64,000 nucleotides of DNA, taken from assembly GCF_011799805.1 (NCBI RefSeq), contig NZ_WXUB01000004.1:62001-126000 (forward strand). Direction: 5' to 3'. The stretch's first letter is position 1. The number at the start of each line of letters is the position of its first letter. Positions 38,038-47,181 of the stretch are shown here, one piece after another. A program made the position numbers and the translations under genes. The notes under the pieces are model-generated. The model was not told where the DNA came from and did not search any database. It saw only the letters and a program-made list of their open reading frames with translations. This stretch comes from Maribellus sediminis (GTDB lineage Bacteria > Bacteroidota > Bacteroidia > Bacteroidales > Prolixibacteraceae).

Positions 38038-38894
38038 TCGTTCTCCTGGTATATTTTAAATTTCTTTTGACGTTCCCCTTCAGTATAAATATTGTTTTCC
38101 AGCTCTCTTAGAAATTTGATTTTACGCTGGTTCAAAATTAAATTTTTTATGTTGTTTTCCACAAATTCAAGAGGAGCAAGGTCGTTAGTCAGCATATAAT
38201 CGTGAATGCTCACAAGATAGTAATAATTGGAGTCATCCATTTCTTTCAGGTTATTTCGGGTAAGAAAGCTTACCGGATCGCTGATGTTTTCAGGCAGGTT
38301 GCGGTTCAAAACAGCAAAGTCAATCCAGCTGTCGAGTGCGATCTCAAAATTTTTGGCGTACTGCATGCAATAATCCCTTAGCTCGCTTTGTCCTTCTTCC
38401 GAATCATCTTTCACCATTTCCTTTAATTGCTCGGGATTGGCCAGTTCGCTGGGGATTTTTATAAAAACGGCTTTTACGATAGAGCGGTCGAGCAAAAAGG
38501 TTTGCTTATTGGCATTGTAAAAATCTTCAATCTGCTCCGTGGTAACCACCGTATCCATGCGTTGTTTTACCAACTCGTTTTTATAACGATAAATGATTAG
38601 TGAATTACGATATTCCTCCAGTTCGTGAGTAAGGTCTTTCTGATCTTCGCTTAAATTTTCGTTGGCTTTCTGGATCATCAATTCCTGTTTAATCCACTTG
38701 TTGATGTAATCGTTAGCCAGAATGGCACTGTCTTCAGTATTTGTATTCGCCGGCATTATTCGCGAAATGTCGGAAGGGTAGAGGTAATGCGAACCAACCT
38801 GTGCCACCGGTTTCTCCTGTACCGATTCGGAACAGGCAGCCCCAGTTAGAACCACTGCAATAAACAAGCTATATTTTAGAAGCGTTTTAAACAC
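38034..38894 (-). CDS. SurA-N-like lipoprotein without PPIase domain
   Basis: A 286-residue protein with a lipobox (LTGAAC, Cys21), thus membrane-anchored in the periplasm. The remaining part is helical and charged, with PVAQVGSHYLYPSDISRIMP near the N-terminus like the start of SurA/PpiD chaperone domains, and KEMV/LRDYCMQYAKNFE later. I see no PPIC signature (GG.l..f....l...F). It overlaps the genes on both sides (8 and 4 bases), so it is part of the same operon and probably acts with the two PPIases in outer-membrane protein biogenesis. Confidence 0.75.
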   Translation of the reverse strand: MFKTLLKYSLFIAVVLTGAACSESVQEKPVAQVGSHYLYPSDISRIMPANTNTEDSAILANDYINKWIKQELMIQKANENLSEDQKDLTHELEEYRNSLIIYRYKNELVKQRMDTVVTTEQIEDFYNANKQTFLLDRSIVKAVFIKIPSELANPEQLKEMVKDDSEEGQSELRDYCMQYAKNFEIALDSWIDFAVLNRNLPENISDPVSFLTRNNLKEMDDSNYYYLVSIHDYMLTNDLAPLEFVENNIKNLILNQRKIKFLRELENNIYTEGERQKKFKIYQENE

Positions 38895-40806
38895 CAGGTA
38901 CCGTTTTCAATACTTTTTTATTGATCTTAACTTTATACTTCGAGCGAAGTTCTTTTATCCATTTTTCTTCCAGGTATTTTTGGTAATCAGAAATGTACAA
39001 TCCGCGAGCTTCATCCAGTTCTTTAGGTTCCGGGCCAACCTTGTCGCCGCGAACGAAAGTAACTTCTTCGTTAAAACCGGCAGGTTTCGGTCCATTCCAT
39101 ACGAAGTAATCGACAATCGGATTTTCGCCTTCTTCCCAGGCACCGGTTTTGAATTGAATAAGTTCGCCGTCAACGTTAATGTGTTCCATTACTTCGTCGT
39201 TCGACAAACCGGCTCCAAATAAATTATCGGCTTGTTCGTGAACCGCAGGATCTTCACAGCTTATAATGCTTCCTTTAAAACGTTCGTTCCACATGTGAAT
39301 TCCTTTATTCTTTTCGTAGAACGCTTCCAGACCGGCACTATCCTGACTGGCATAATTCCAGATTTTCTCCTGTGAAATATTGAACAGTAATATACCGTCG
39401 TGATATTCCTTCATCAGGAATTTGAATTCAGGATGTTTTATTTCCAGCTTTGCATCTTCCAAAGCAAGCACTTCGGCATCCACCCATTGTTCGAATTGTG
39501 TTGAATAGATTGGATTTTGTTGTTTGTTGTTTGCAATCCAACTTGTAAAATCGGCACCGGTGTAGTCTTTTCCATAAATGCTGAAAAGAACAAGCTTACT
39601 AACCGAAGCACTGTCCAAAATCGTTTTTTCCGCAAGTACCTTTTTGTTTGCCTCGTTTTCTGAATATCCATACTCATCTTTCAACGAAGCAATAAACGCG
39701 TGCTGGCTTGAATTGCTGCGTTCCGGGTCTCTTTTAATTCGCGTTTCAATCTCAGCTTTCATATCTTCAAAAGAAGCCACCGGTTTTTCATCGAGTTTTT
39801 TTATAATGTGGTAGCCAAATGCTGTTTCCACCGGCTTGGTGAAATCGCCAATGTTCTCGATGGCAAAGGCCGGATTCGAGAATTCGGGGATAATGCGTCC
39901 TGCAGCGAACCATGGCATTTTTCCACCTTCGGTAGCGGTGCGGCGGTCGTCAGATTCCTTTTTAGCCATTTCGGCAAAATCGGCACCTTTTAAAAGTTCT
40001 TCATAAATCGCGTCTATTTTTTCTTTCTGAGCTTTTCTGGTTTCTTCTGAAGCGTCGTTTGCCACATTTTTCATGATGTGGGCGACCAGAATCTCGCCTT
40101 TGTTTTTGCGAACATCGTTCACTTTTATGATGTGATAGCCAAAACGCGTACGAACCGGTTCAGAAACCTCTCCCACCGGTGTTTCGAATGCGGCATCTTC
40201 AAATGGTGCGACCATCATGAAAGCCGTGAAATAGCCCAGATGACCTTTGTTATCCTTTGCCGAAGGATCTTCGGAATATTCAACAGCTGCTTCACCAAAG
40301 TCTTTCCCGTTTACGATTTCCTCGCGGATGTTGGTTATCCTTTCCAGTACCTTGGCTTCCTGGTCGGGTGTCGCATTCTGATCAAGACGCAACAATATAT
40401 GGCTGGCATCCACTTCCTTTGTCATTCGGTTGTAGGTTTCTTTTACCAGTTGCTCATCGAAATTAGTATCGGTGAGGTAGGGCGCTGCAACTTCCTTCCG
40501 GTAGCCGGCCAACTCATTGATAAAAGCCTGGCTGGTGTCCATCTTCAGGTTTTCAGCTTCAATCACTTTCAGTTTAAAATCAATGAACAGGTCGAGGTAA
40601 TCCTCCGGTGATTTTTTATCAGCCTCGCTAAAAACGTTGTTGTTGTTTTTCTTGTAGATGTATTCGAATTCGGCTTTTGTAACCGGTTGACCGTCGATGG
40701 TCATTAGAATTTCATCGTCTTGTGCAAAAAGGCCGAATGCTGTAATGCATATCAATACAAATGAAAAGAATGCTCGTTTCATTACTGTTTTCTTTTTATT
40801 ATTCAT
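38887..40806 (-). CDS. Two-domain parvulin peptidyl-prolyl isomerase
   Basis: A 639-residue protein; the signal peptide follows a charged start (MNNKKKTVMKR, hydrophobic to about residue 28, cleavage after FAQ). PPIC domain 1 at about 135-232 (ASHILLRLDQNATPD, DNKGHLGYFTAFMMVAPFEDAAF, FGYHIIKVNDV) and domain 2 at about 238-345 (LVAHIMKNV, EGGKMPWFAAGRIIPEFSNPAF, FGYHIIKKLDE). The C-terminal 280 residues resemble the SurA-like tail. Likely periplasmic folding enzyme for outer-membrane proteins. It follows guaB by 16 bases, and an in-frame ATG at about 40779 (MKRAFF) could also be the start. Confidence 0.88.
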   Translation of the reverse strand: MNNKKKTVMKRAFFSFVLICITAFGLFAQDDEILMTIDGQPVTKAEFEYIYKKNNNNVFSEADKKSPEDYLDLFIDFKLKVIEAENLKMDTSQAFINELAGYRKEVAAPYLTDTNFDEQLVKETYNRMTKEVDASHILLRLDQNATPDQEAKVLERITNIREEIVNGKDFGEAAVEYSEDPSAKDNKGHLGYFTAFMMVAPFEDAAFETPVGEVSEPVRTRFGYHIIKVNDVRKNKGEILVAHIMKNVANDASEETRKAQKEKIDAIYEELLKGADFAEMAKKESDDRRTATEGGKMPWFAAGRIIPEFSNPAFAIENIGDFTKPVETAFGYHIIKKLDEKPVASFEDMKAEIETRIKRDPERSNSSQHAFIASLKDEYGYSENEANKKVLAEKTILDSASVSKLVLFSIYGKDYTGADFTSWIANNKQQNPIYSTQFEQWVDAEVLALEDAKLEIKHPEFKFLMKEYHDGILLFNISQEKIWNYASQDSAGLEAFYEKNKGIHMWNERFKGSIISCEDPAVHEQADNLFGAGLSNDEVMEHINVDGELIQFKTGAWEEGENPIVDYFVWNGPKPAGFNEEVTFVRGDKVGPEPKELDEARGLYISDYQKYLEEKWIKELRSKYKVKINKKVLKTVPGV

Positions 40807-40822
40807 TTCAAAAATTCAGGGA

Positions 40823-42298
40823 TCACTGGCGACTGCTATAATTTGGTGCTTCACGTGTAATACTCACATCGTGGGGGTGACTTTCCTGCACCCCGGCATT
40901 GGAAATCACGGTAAATTTGGCTTTTTGCAACGCTTTTATATTTGGTGCACCGCAATAACCCATACCTGCCCGCAGGCCGCCTATCAATTGGTAAATTACC
41001 TCATATAGCGATCCTTTGTAAGGCACCCGTGCAGCGATACCTTCGGGAACCAGTTTTTTGATGTCTTCTTCCATATCCTGAAAATAGCGGTCTTTCGATC
41101 CCTGCTGCATGGCTTCAACCGATCCCATTCCGCGGTACGATTTAAATTTTCGTCCCTGGTAAAGAATGGTTTCACCGGGCGATTCCTCCACTCCGGCAAA
41201 CAAGCCACCGGCCATGATTGAATCGGCACCTGCTGCCAGGCCTTTAACAATGTCGCCCGAATAGCGGATGCCGCCATCGCCGATTACCGGAATCCCGGAA
41301 TCTTTTATCGCTTTTGAAACGTTGTAAATGGCAGATAATTGTGGGATACCAACTCCGGCAATTATCCGGGTGGTACAAATCGAGCCGGGCCCGATTCCCA
41401 CTTTTACCGCGTCGGCGCCGGCATTTACCAGTGCAATAGCTGCTTCGGCGGTACCGATGTTTCCGGCTACAACATCTTTTTCAGGATATTTTGCTTTTAT
41501 TTTTTTTAGTATCTCAATTACACCTTTTGAGTGTCCGTGAGCCGTATCGATCACCAGTGCATCCACCTGCGCTTTTATCAGCTCATCCACACGGTCCATG
41601 GTATCGCCGGCAATTCCAACTCCGGCAGCTACCCGTAAACGGCCTTTTTCGTCTTTACAGGCCAGCGGCTTATCTTTTGCTTTGGTAATGTCTTTGTAGG
41701 TTACCAGCCCAATCAGTTTGTTGTTTTTATCAACTACCGGCAGTTTCTCAATTTTATATTTCTGAAGAATATCAGCTGCTTTTTCCAGGTTGGTTGATTC
41801 GGTTGTAGAAACCAGGTTTTCGCTGGTCATTACTTCGGTGATCGGACGGCTCATATTGCGTTCGAAACGTAGATCGCGGTTGGTAACAATTCCCACTAAA
41901 AAGCCACCGTCGTCAACCACGGGAATACCACCGATTTTGTATTTAGCCATGAGTTCCAAAGCATCCTTCACCTTTTTATCGGGAGTGGTGGTAATCGGAT
42001 CGTAGATCATTCCGTTTTCAGCCCTTTTAACAGTCGTTACCTGGTGGGCTTGTTCTTCGATCCCCATGTTTTTATGAATCACACCAATTCCGCCTTCACG
42101 GGCAATAGCAATGGCCATTTTGTGTTCGGTTACCGTGTCCATGGCAGCCGTAAGTATCGGTGTGTTGATGGTAATATTTCGTGTGAACCGTGATGTTAGG
42201 TCTACTTCGCGTGGTAAGAGTTCTGAGTATGAGGGAAGTAATAGGACGTCGTCGAAAGTCAAACCTTCAAATTCAATTTTGTCTTTTAAAAACGACAT
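40823..42298 (-). CDS. guaB: IMP dehydrogenase (classical bacterial type)
   Basis: A 491-residue enzyme. [17 protein letters not shown] at the N-terminus, two CBS motifs in residues about 93-205, active-site loop [11 protein letters not shown] with Cys308, and flap dyad KDRY (Arg404-Tyr405) followed by [11 protein letters not shown]. It oxidises IMP to XMP with NAD in the cytoplasm, the controlling step of GTP synthesis. It heads the minus-strand string of folding and envelope genes, an unexpected partnership, and is divergent from recQ. A second, more divergent IMP dehydrogenase is encoded at 14265-15761. Confidence 0.95.
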   Translation of the reverse strand: MSFLKDKIEFEGLTFDDVLLLPSYSELLPREVDLTSRFTRNITINTPILTAAMDTVTEHKMAIAIAREGGIGVIHKNMGIEEQAHQVTTVKRAENGMIYDPITTTPDKKVKDALELMAKYKIGGIPVVDDGGFLVGIVTNRDLRFERNMSRPITEVMTSENLVSTTESTNLEKAADILQKYKIEKLPVVDKNNKLIGLVTYKDITKAKDKPLACKDEKGRLRVAAGVGIAGDTMDRVDELIKAQVDALVIDTAHGHSKGVIEILKKIKAKYPEKDVVAGNIGTAEAAIALVNAGADAVKVGIGPGSICTTRIIAGVGIPQLSAIYNVSKAIKDSGIPVIGDGGIRYSGDIVKGLAAGADSIMAGGLFAGVEESPGETILYQGRKFKSYRGMGSVEAMQQGSKDRYFQDMEEDIKKLVPEGIAARVPYKGSLYEVIYQLIGGLRAGMGYCGAPNIKALQKAKFTVISNAGVQESHPHDVSITREAPNYSSRQ

Positions 42299-42329
42299 GG
42301 CTATTGTATTAAGTGTTTTTATTAATGCG

Positions 42330-42337
42330 CAAAACTA
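42330..42337 (-). promoter_or_regulatory. -7 promoter element of guaB operon
   Basis: Minus-strand TAGTTTTG, followed by CG, lies 32 bases before the guaB ATG and matches TAnnTTTG. The same TAGTTTTGCG is found before the other IMP dehydrogenase gene. No good -33 element is seen. Confidence 0.45.
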
Positions 42338-42435
42338 CAAAAAAATAGCACACAGGGAAGGCTAAAATAGGCCGTACAGCTATTTTGAACAATAAATATT
42401 GTTAAAGCCTAAAATGATTTCTTAATTTGTATTAA

Positions 42436-44337
42436 ATGGAATCTTTTAGGCAGATACTGATCAAGCATTGGGGCTATCCCGACTTCAGACCTTTACAGCT
42501 GGAAATCATCCAGTCGGTAAAGGAAGGGAAAGACACGCTTGGACTGATGCCGACGGGTGGCGGGAAATCGATTACTTTTCAGGTGTTTTCGCTCTCGAAA
42601 CCAGGTATTTGCATTGTGGTAACACCGCTTATTGCCTTAATGAAAGACCAGGTTGAGAACCTGAACAAAAAGGGCATTAAGGCGCTGGCTGTTCACAGTG
42701 GCATGTCGCCGCGCGAAATAAAACTTACGCTCGATAATGCAGTGTGGGGGTCTTACAAGTTTCTGTATGTTTCTCCGGAACGCCTTAATTCGGAGCGTTT
42801 TCTGGAGCGCCTGAAACAAATGGAGATTAACCTGCTGACGATAGATGAAGCCCACTGTATATCACAGTGGGGTTACGATTTCAGGCCCAGTTACCTGAAT
42901 ATTGTTGAAGTACGGAAATTCCTGCCCGATGTTCCTGTGCTGGCATTAACGGCAACGGCAACTCCAAAGGTAGTCGACGATATTCAGGAGAAGCTGGCCT
43001 TTAAAGAAAAGAATCAGCTGAGTGTTTCCTTTCAGCGCGACAACTTAAGTTACCTGGTGCGGCAAGTGGAAGATAAGGATGGATACCTGTTGAAAACGCT
43101 GAATAGAGTAAAAGGCTCGGGTATTATTTATGTTCGCAGCCGCAAGGCAACACGCGAAATAGCCGATGAATTACGTAAAAACAAAATCTCAGCAGATTAT
43201 TACCATGCCGGTTTGAGTAACCTGGTACGCAGTGTGCGGCAAGACGATTGGGTGAAGGGGAAAACGCGGGTGATTGTGGCCACGAATGCTTTCGGTATGG
43301 GAATTGACAAACCCGATGTGCGTTTTGTGATTCATTTAACACCACCCGATTCACTGGAGGCTTATTACCAGGAAGCTGGTCGTGCCGGCCGCGATGGTAA
43401 AAAATCGGCGGCAGTGCTATTGTACAACAACACCGACCGGGTAAAACTGAAAAAACACATTTCGGTTGCTTTTCCCGAAATTGCCAACATTAAACGGATT
43501 TACGAAGCGCTTTGTAATTACCTCCAGGTGGCCATCGGATATGGAAAGGGCATGACTTATGAATTTAGTCTGCAGAGCTTTGCCCAGGCGTTTAAATTTC
43601 AGCAGGCCATGGTGTACAACAGCCTGAAGATTTTGCAACGGGAAGGTTTCCTTGAATTTACGGAAGAAGTGGATAATCCATCGCGGATATATTTTGTGGT
43701 TTCGCGCGACGAACTTTACAAATTTCAGGTGGCCAACGCCAATTACGATAATTTTATCAAGCTGGTATTGCGTTCATACACCGGTTTGTTTAGCGGTTAT
43801 GTTCGGATCGATGAAGAACTGCTGGGCAAACGTGCCGGAATCGATGGGGATGCGGTGTATAACTATCTGAAACACCTGCGAAAATCCAATGTAATCGACT
43901 ACGTCCCACGCAGCCGGACACCTTTTATTTATTTCAGCAAGGAAAGAATCGCCATCGACCGGTTAAAAATTTCGAAGGAAAATTACGATATCAGAAAAAA
44001 GGATTTTGCAGAACGAATCGATGCTGTGATTCACTATGCCGGAAGTTCGGATACCTGCCGCAGCCAGATTTTGCTGGCGTATTTTGGCGAAGACGATGCA
44101 GCACCCTGCGGCACCTGCGATGTGTGTAAGAATGTGGAACAGTTGGAGATCACCACATTTGAGTTTAAAAGTTATGGACAGCGCATTAAGAAAATACTGG
44201 CCGAGCCTTCAACCATGGAAGGGCTGATTTTTAAACTAAAAGGCGAACCTGAGAAAATGCGAAAAATACTGAAATGGTACCTCGACAACAATAAGATCAT
44301 TTACCGCATTGACGGGCTGTTGGAGTGGAAGGAGTAG
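42436..44337 (+). CDS. recQ: ATP-dependent DNA helicase RecQ
   Basis: A 633-residue superfamily-2 helicase. FGYPDFRP-like HWGYPDFRPLQLEII (Q motif), Walker A LMPTGGGKS (about 37-45), DEAH box TIDEAHCISQWGYDFRPSY with the RecQ aromatic-rich loop, helicase motif VI QEAGRAGRDG, and the RQC zinc site formed by C..CRSQILLAYFGE..APCGTCDVC (about 535-562). There is little beyond the winged-helix domain: no clear HRDC. It unwinds 3'-tailed DNA and D-loops during recombinational repair. Divergent from guaB; start as predicted 14 bases after the AT-rich promoter region. Confidence 0.94.
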   Translation: MESFRQILIKHWGYPDFRPLQLEIIQSVKEGKDTLGLMPTGGGKSITFQVFSLSKPGICIVVTPLIALMKDQVENLNKKGIKALAVHSGMSPREIKLTLDNAVWGSYKFLYVSPERLNSERFLERLKQMEINLLTIDEAHCISQWGYDFRPSYLNIVEVRKFLPDVPVLALTATATPKVVDDIQEKLAFKEKNQLSVSFQRDNLSYLVRQVEDKDGYLLKTLNRVKGSGIIYVRSRKATREIADELRKNKISADYYHAGLSNLVRSVRQDDWVKGKTRVIVATNAFGMGIDKPDVRFVIHLTPPDSLEAYYQEAGRAGRDGKKSAAVLLYNNTDRVKLKKHISVAFPEIANIKRIYEALCNYLQVAIGYGKGMTYEFSLQSFAQAFKFQQAMVYNSLKILQREGFLEFTEEVDNPSRIYFVVSRDELYKFQVANANYDNFIKLVLRSYTGLFSGYVRIDEELLGKRAGIDGDAVYNYLKHLRKSNVIDYVPRSRTPFIYFSKERIAIDRLKISKENYDIRKKDFAERIDAVIHYAGSSDTCRSQILLAYFGEDDAAPCGTCDVCKNVEQLEITTFEFKSYGQRIKKILAEPSTMEGLIFKLKGEPEKMRKILKWYLDNNKIIYRIDGLLEWKE

Positions 44338-44468
44338 TTGAGAGTTCAGAGCCCGCCTGCCAGCCCGAAAGAACCATTCTGGCGGGAACGAATTCATTCG
44401 GGCAGGTTCAAAGTTCAGAGTTTAAGGTATAGTCGCAGTTTTCAGTCTCAGTTATCAGTGAATTAAAG
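44338..44468. other. Intergenic palindrome and remnant of low-complexity array
   Basis: 44355-44414 is an inverted repeat CCTGCCaGCCCGAA..TTCGGGCAGG with inner GGCGGGAAC bases. From about 44430 the sequence GTCGCAGTTTTCAG..CTCAGTTATCAGTGAATTAAAG matches the unit end of the array right of the insertion sequence, showing that the array once continued here. Confidence 0.55.
44461..44468. repeat. Target-site duplication, left copy
   Basis: AATTAAAG immediately left of the insertion sequence, repeated at 45816-45823. In uninterrupted array units the phrase GTGAATTAAAGCAT occurs once, so the second copy is best explained as an 8-bp target duplication. Confidence 0.6.
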
Positions 44469-45815
44469 TGTAAAAGTTAAGACTTGATCTGACAGTAAGG
44501 CATTTTTGCCTCTATCGAGACAATGCGTTTTCCAAGGCATTTTCTCTTGGAATGATTAGTGGGAATGAGGGGCTGGATTGCCCCTTTTTACCATTCCAGT
44601 CGGTCAGATTATCCCTTGCAGGTTGGTCGCCACCAGAGCCTGTTTCCGTTTCATCTGACACCGTTAAAGATACAACATTTTGAAACTGATTGCTTAGCAG
44701 CTTTTCTTTTGCCAGATGCAGACTATCGTTCCAGGTTTGCATAGGTGTTTTCCCAAAGCAGTATTTCCCGGAATGAGGTCTGTGATTGTTGTAATAATCC
44801 AGCCAGACATCAACATCTGCCTGTAATTCTTCGATTGTGTTGTAAATCTTTTTTCGGAATGCAGTAGCATAAAACTCATCCTGCATTGTTCTGTGGAAAC
44901 GTTCACAAATGCCATTGGTTTGCGGACTTTTTGCTTTTGTTTTGGAATGGTCAATATCCTCAATGGCAAGATATAACTGATATTCGTGATGTTCTCTTGC
45001 CCCACAGTATTCAGTCCCCCTGTCGGTCAGTATCCGCATCAAAGGAATACCGTATCTGTCGTAAAGGGGAATCACCCGATCATTCAGGGTATCGGCAGCA
45101 ACCAATGCAATTTTTCGGTCGTAGAGTTTCGCTGTTGCTACTTTGGCATAGGTATCAATATAGGTTTGCTGGTATATTTTCCCAACACCTTTGATATAGC
45201 CGACATAGTAGGTATCCTGAGCTCCCAGATAGCCGGGATGATAGGTTTCAATCTCGCCTTGTGCCTGTTTTTCTTCCTTCGCTTTTTCCAATGCCACAAC
45301 TTGAGCCTCAGTGAGAATATAACCATCTTGTGCTACCTTGGCTTCAAGGGCTTTCAAACGCTTTTTAAAGGTTTCCAGGTCATGCCTGAGCCAAACGCAT
45401 CTGACTCCTGCTGGCGATACAAAAATCCCTTCCTTTTTGAGTTCATTGGAAACACGGGTTTGCCCGAATGCAGGGTTCTCGATGGCAAAGGCAACAACCC
45501 TTTCTTCAATCTCAGCAGCAATTCGGTTTTTTACATTGGGCTTTTTTCTGCTTAACTCTTTAAGTCCGACTTCTCCGCCTTCTTCAAAGAGTTCTTTGTA
45601 TCGGTAAAAAGTATCCCGGCTGTAGCCTAAATACTTACAAGCAGTGGAAACATTTCCTAATTGTTCGGCTAATTGCAATAAGCCTAACTTGCTTTTGATT
45701 AACTTTGATTCTGTATTCATTTCTGACAGTTTTAAAAGGTGAAACTTATTTTTATTCGCAAACTAAATTTATTCAGTTTTGCCTTTTAACTGTCAGATTA
45801 AATCGAAACTATTTC
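44469..45815 (-). mobile_element. IS481-family insertion sequence
   Basis: About 1347 bp, with one transposase gene. Imperfect terminal inverted repeats: left TG..AAAGTTAAGACTTGATCTGACAGT(44469-44496) and right, read inward, TGAAATAGTTTCGATTTAATCTGACAGTT, sharing the core ATCTGACAGT. An extra copy of TCTGACAGTTTTAAAAGG at 45722 lies inverted to the right end, so the transposase promoter region can form a long hairpin. Flanked by AATTAAAG on both sides. The intact gene and clean ends suggest a recent insertion. Confidence 0.75.
44512..45720 (-). CDS. IS481-family transposase
   Basis: A 402-residue DDE transposase. N-terminal helix-turn-helix domains (about 10-50 with NVSTACKYLGYSRDTFYRYK, and about 62-115 with FGQTRVSNELKKEGIFVSPAGVR), a charged linker, then the rve catalytic core with Asp169 (GAQDTYYVG), Asp233 (LTDRGTEYCG) and Glu273 (PQTNGICERFHRTMQDEF), and the family ending YYNNHRPHSGKYCFGKTPMQTW. 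All three catalytic residues are present and the frame is intact, so it may be active. The last ~45 residues are hydrophilic and not conserved. Confidence 0.93.
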   Translation of the reverse strand: MNTESKLIKSKLGLLQLAEQLGNVSTACKYLGYSRDTFYRYKELFEEGGEVGLKELSRKKPNVKNRIAAEIEERVVAFAIENPAFGQTRVSNELKKEGIFVSPAGVRCVWLRHDLETFKKRLKALEAKVAQDGYILTEAQVVALEKAKEEKQAQGEIETYHPGYLGAQDTYYVGYIKGVGKIYQQTYIDTYAKVATAKLYDRKIALVAADTLNDRVIPLYDRYGIPLMRILTDRGTEYCGAREHHEYQLYLAIEDIDHSKTKAKSPQTNGICERFHRTMQDEFYATAFRKKIYNTIEELQADVDVWLDYYNNHRPHSGKYCFGKTPMQTWNDSLHLAKEKLLSNQFQNVVSLTVSDETETGSGGDQPARDNLTDWNGKKGQSSPSFPLIIPRENALENALSR

Positions 45816-46500
45816 AATTAAAGCATTTTGGCATTCAAGCATTCTTGCCCTCAATCCTTCAAACCTTCAGTCATTCAGTTTGGGGTTTTCAATCAAAAAT
45901 CTTCAATCGTTGATCGACATTCGATGTTCAAAGTTTTCAGTATTCAGTCTCAGTTATCAGTGAATTAAAGCATAAGGCATTTTAGCATTATTGCATTCAA
46001 ACCCTCAATCCTTCAGTCCTTCAAACCTTCTGTCCTTCTGTTTGGCGTTTTCAATCAAAAATCTTCAATCGTTGATCGACATTCGATGTTCATAGTTTTC
46101 AGTATTCAGTCTCAGTTGTCAGTGAATTAAAGCATAAGGCATTTTAGCATTATTGCATTCAAACCCTCAATCTCTCAACTCTTCAATCCTTCTGTTTGGC
46201 GTTTTCAATTTAAAATCTTCAATCGTTAATCGACATTCGATGTTCAAAGTTTTCAGTCGCAGTCTCAGTTTTCAGAATATTAAAGCATTAAAGCATTTTG
46301 GCATTCAAGCTCTCTTGCCCTCAATCCTTCAACTCTTCAGTCCTTCTGTTTGGGGTTTTTAATCAAAAATCTTCAATCGTTAATCGACATTCGTTATTCA
46401 AAGTTTTCAGTCGCAGTCTCAGTTTTCAGAATATTAAAGCATTCAAGCATTCAGTCCTTCAATCCATCAGTCCTTCCAAATCTTGCCGCTTGCGGCTCGA
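45816..46500. repeat. Four tandem ~150-165-bp low-complexity units
   Basis: Starting with the second copy of the target duplication, units run at about 45824-45967, 45970-46132, 46133-46283 and 46284-46437. Each has a CATT..GGCATTCAAGC start, a run of CCTTCA/ATCCTTC words, TCAATCGTTrATCGACATTCG and a close of TTTTCAGT..CTCAGT..TCAG..ATTAAAG. Short frames across it are artefacts. The insertion sequence broke it between a unit end and the next unit start. Confidence 0.75.
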
Positions 46501-46532
46501 AGCTAAGCGCTTTCTTCTTAAAAAATCTTTAC

Positions 46533-46540
46533 TACTTTTG
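46533..46540 (+). promoter_or_regulatory. -7 promoter element (TACTTTTG)
   Basis: Exact TAnnTTTG match 24 bases before the ATG at 46564, at the end of the repeat array. Likely drives the DUF5063-exonuclease-methyltransferase string. Confidence 0.5.
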
Positions 46541-46563
46541 CAGCATATTTTTATAGTGTACTA

Positions 46564-47181
46564 ATGAACGATCAGGGTGTCAGCCAAATAGTGTATTCCA
46601 AAAATGTGGTGGAGTTTGTTACTGTAGCCAGCGAGTATTGCGCTACTATTGAAAACGCCGGTCATCATACACCCAAGGAAAATCTGGACAAACTGCAAAA
46701 GATCCTTCCGCTGCTCTATCTGAAAGCTGCTTTGCTGCCAAAAGTGGAATCAGTAATGGAGGAGGAACTGGAAAAGTTTGTTTCGGAACTGGATTACAAT
46801 ACCGTTCATCAGAAGTGGCTTCAATTACTGGGTGAGCACGATAGTTTTTACGAAGTTTTCGATCCGAGCATTCAGTTTGGCGACGAAACGGTTACGGCCA
46901 GTATTTCCGAAAACCTGGTAGACATTTACCAGGATCTGAAGGATTTTATAACTTCCTACAGCATTGGAAACGAGGAAGTAATGAACGATAGTCTGGCTGA
47001 ATGTGTTTTTCACTTTAGCGAATTTTGGGGGCAACAACTGGTAAATGTTCTGCGCGCAGTGCACATGCTGGTAGTTGGCGATGTTGATTTTACGGAAGAT
47101 ACTTCGGATGAAGCCGCTCCCGGAAAAGGAAATCCCAAATGGTTGGATAACTTTTGGGGCACGAATGAAGAGGAAGATTAA
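46564..47181 (+). CDS. DUF5063 domain protein
   Basis: A 205-residue acidic, largely helical protein with no signal peptide. The phrases VVEFVTVASEYCATIENA, KLQKILPLLYLKAALLP and SLAECVFHFSEFWGQQLVNVLRAVH fit the DUF5063 family, which in Bacteroidota is regularly next to a RNase D-like exonuclease. Molecular role unknown; a partner or regulator of the neighbouring nuclease is an inference from this conserved pairing. The next gene begins immediately after its stop codon. Confidence 0.8.
   Translation: MNDQGVSQIVYSKNVVEFVTVASEYCATIENAGHHTPKENLDKLQKILPLLYLKAALLPKVESVMEEELEKFVSELDYNTVHQKWLQLLGEHDSFYEVFDPSIQFGDETVTASISENLVDIYQDLKDFITSYSIGNEEVMNDSLAECVFHFSEFWGQQLVNVLRAVHMLVVGDVDFTEDTSDEAAPGKGNPKWLDNFWGTNEEED

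Noticed and set aside
46153-46564. Short plus-strand frames of 69-88 codons
   Set aside because: They lie entirely in the low-complexity tandem array and repeat the same phrases; no start signals and biased composition.
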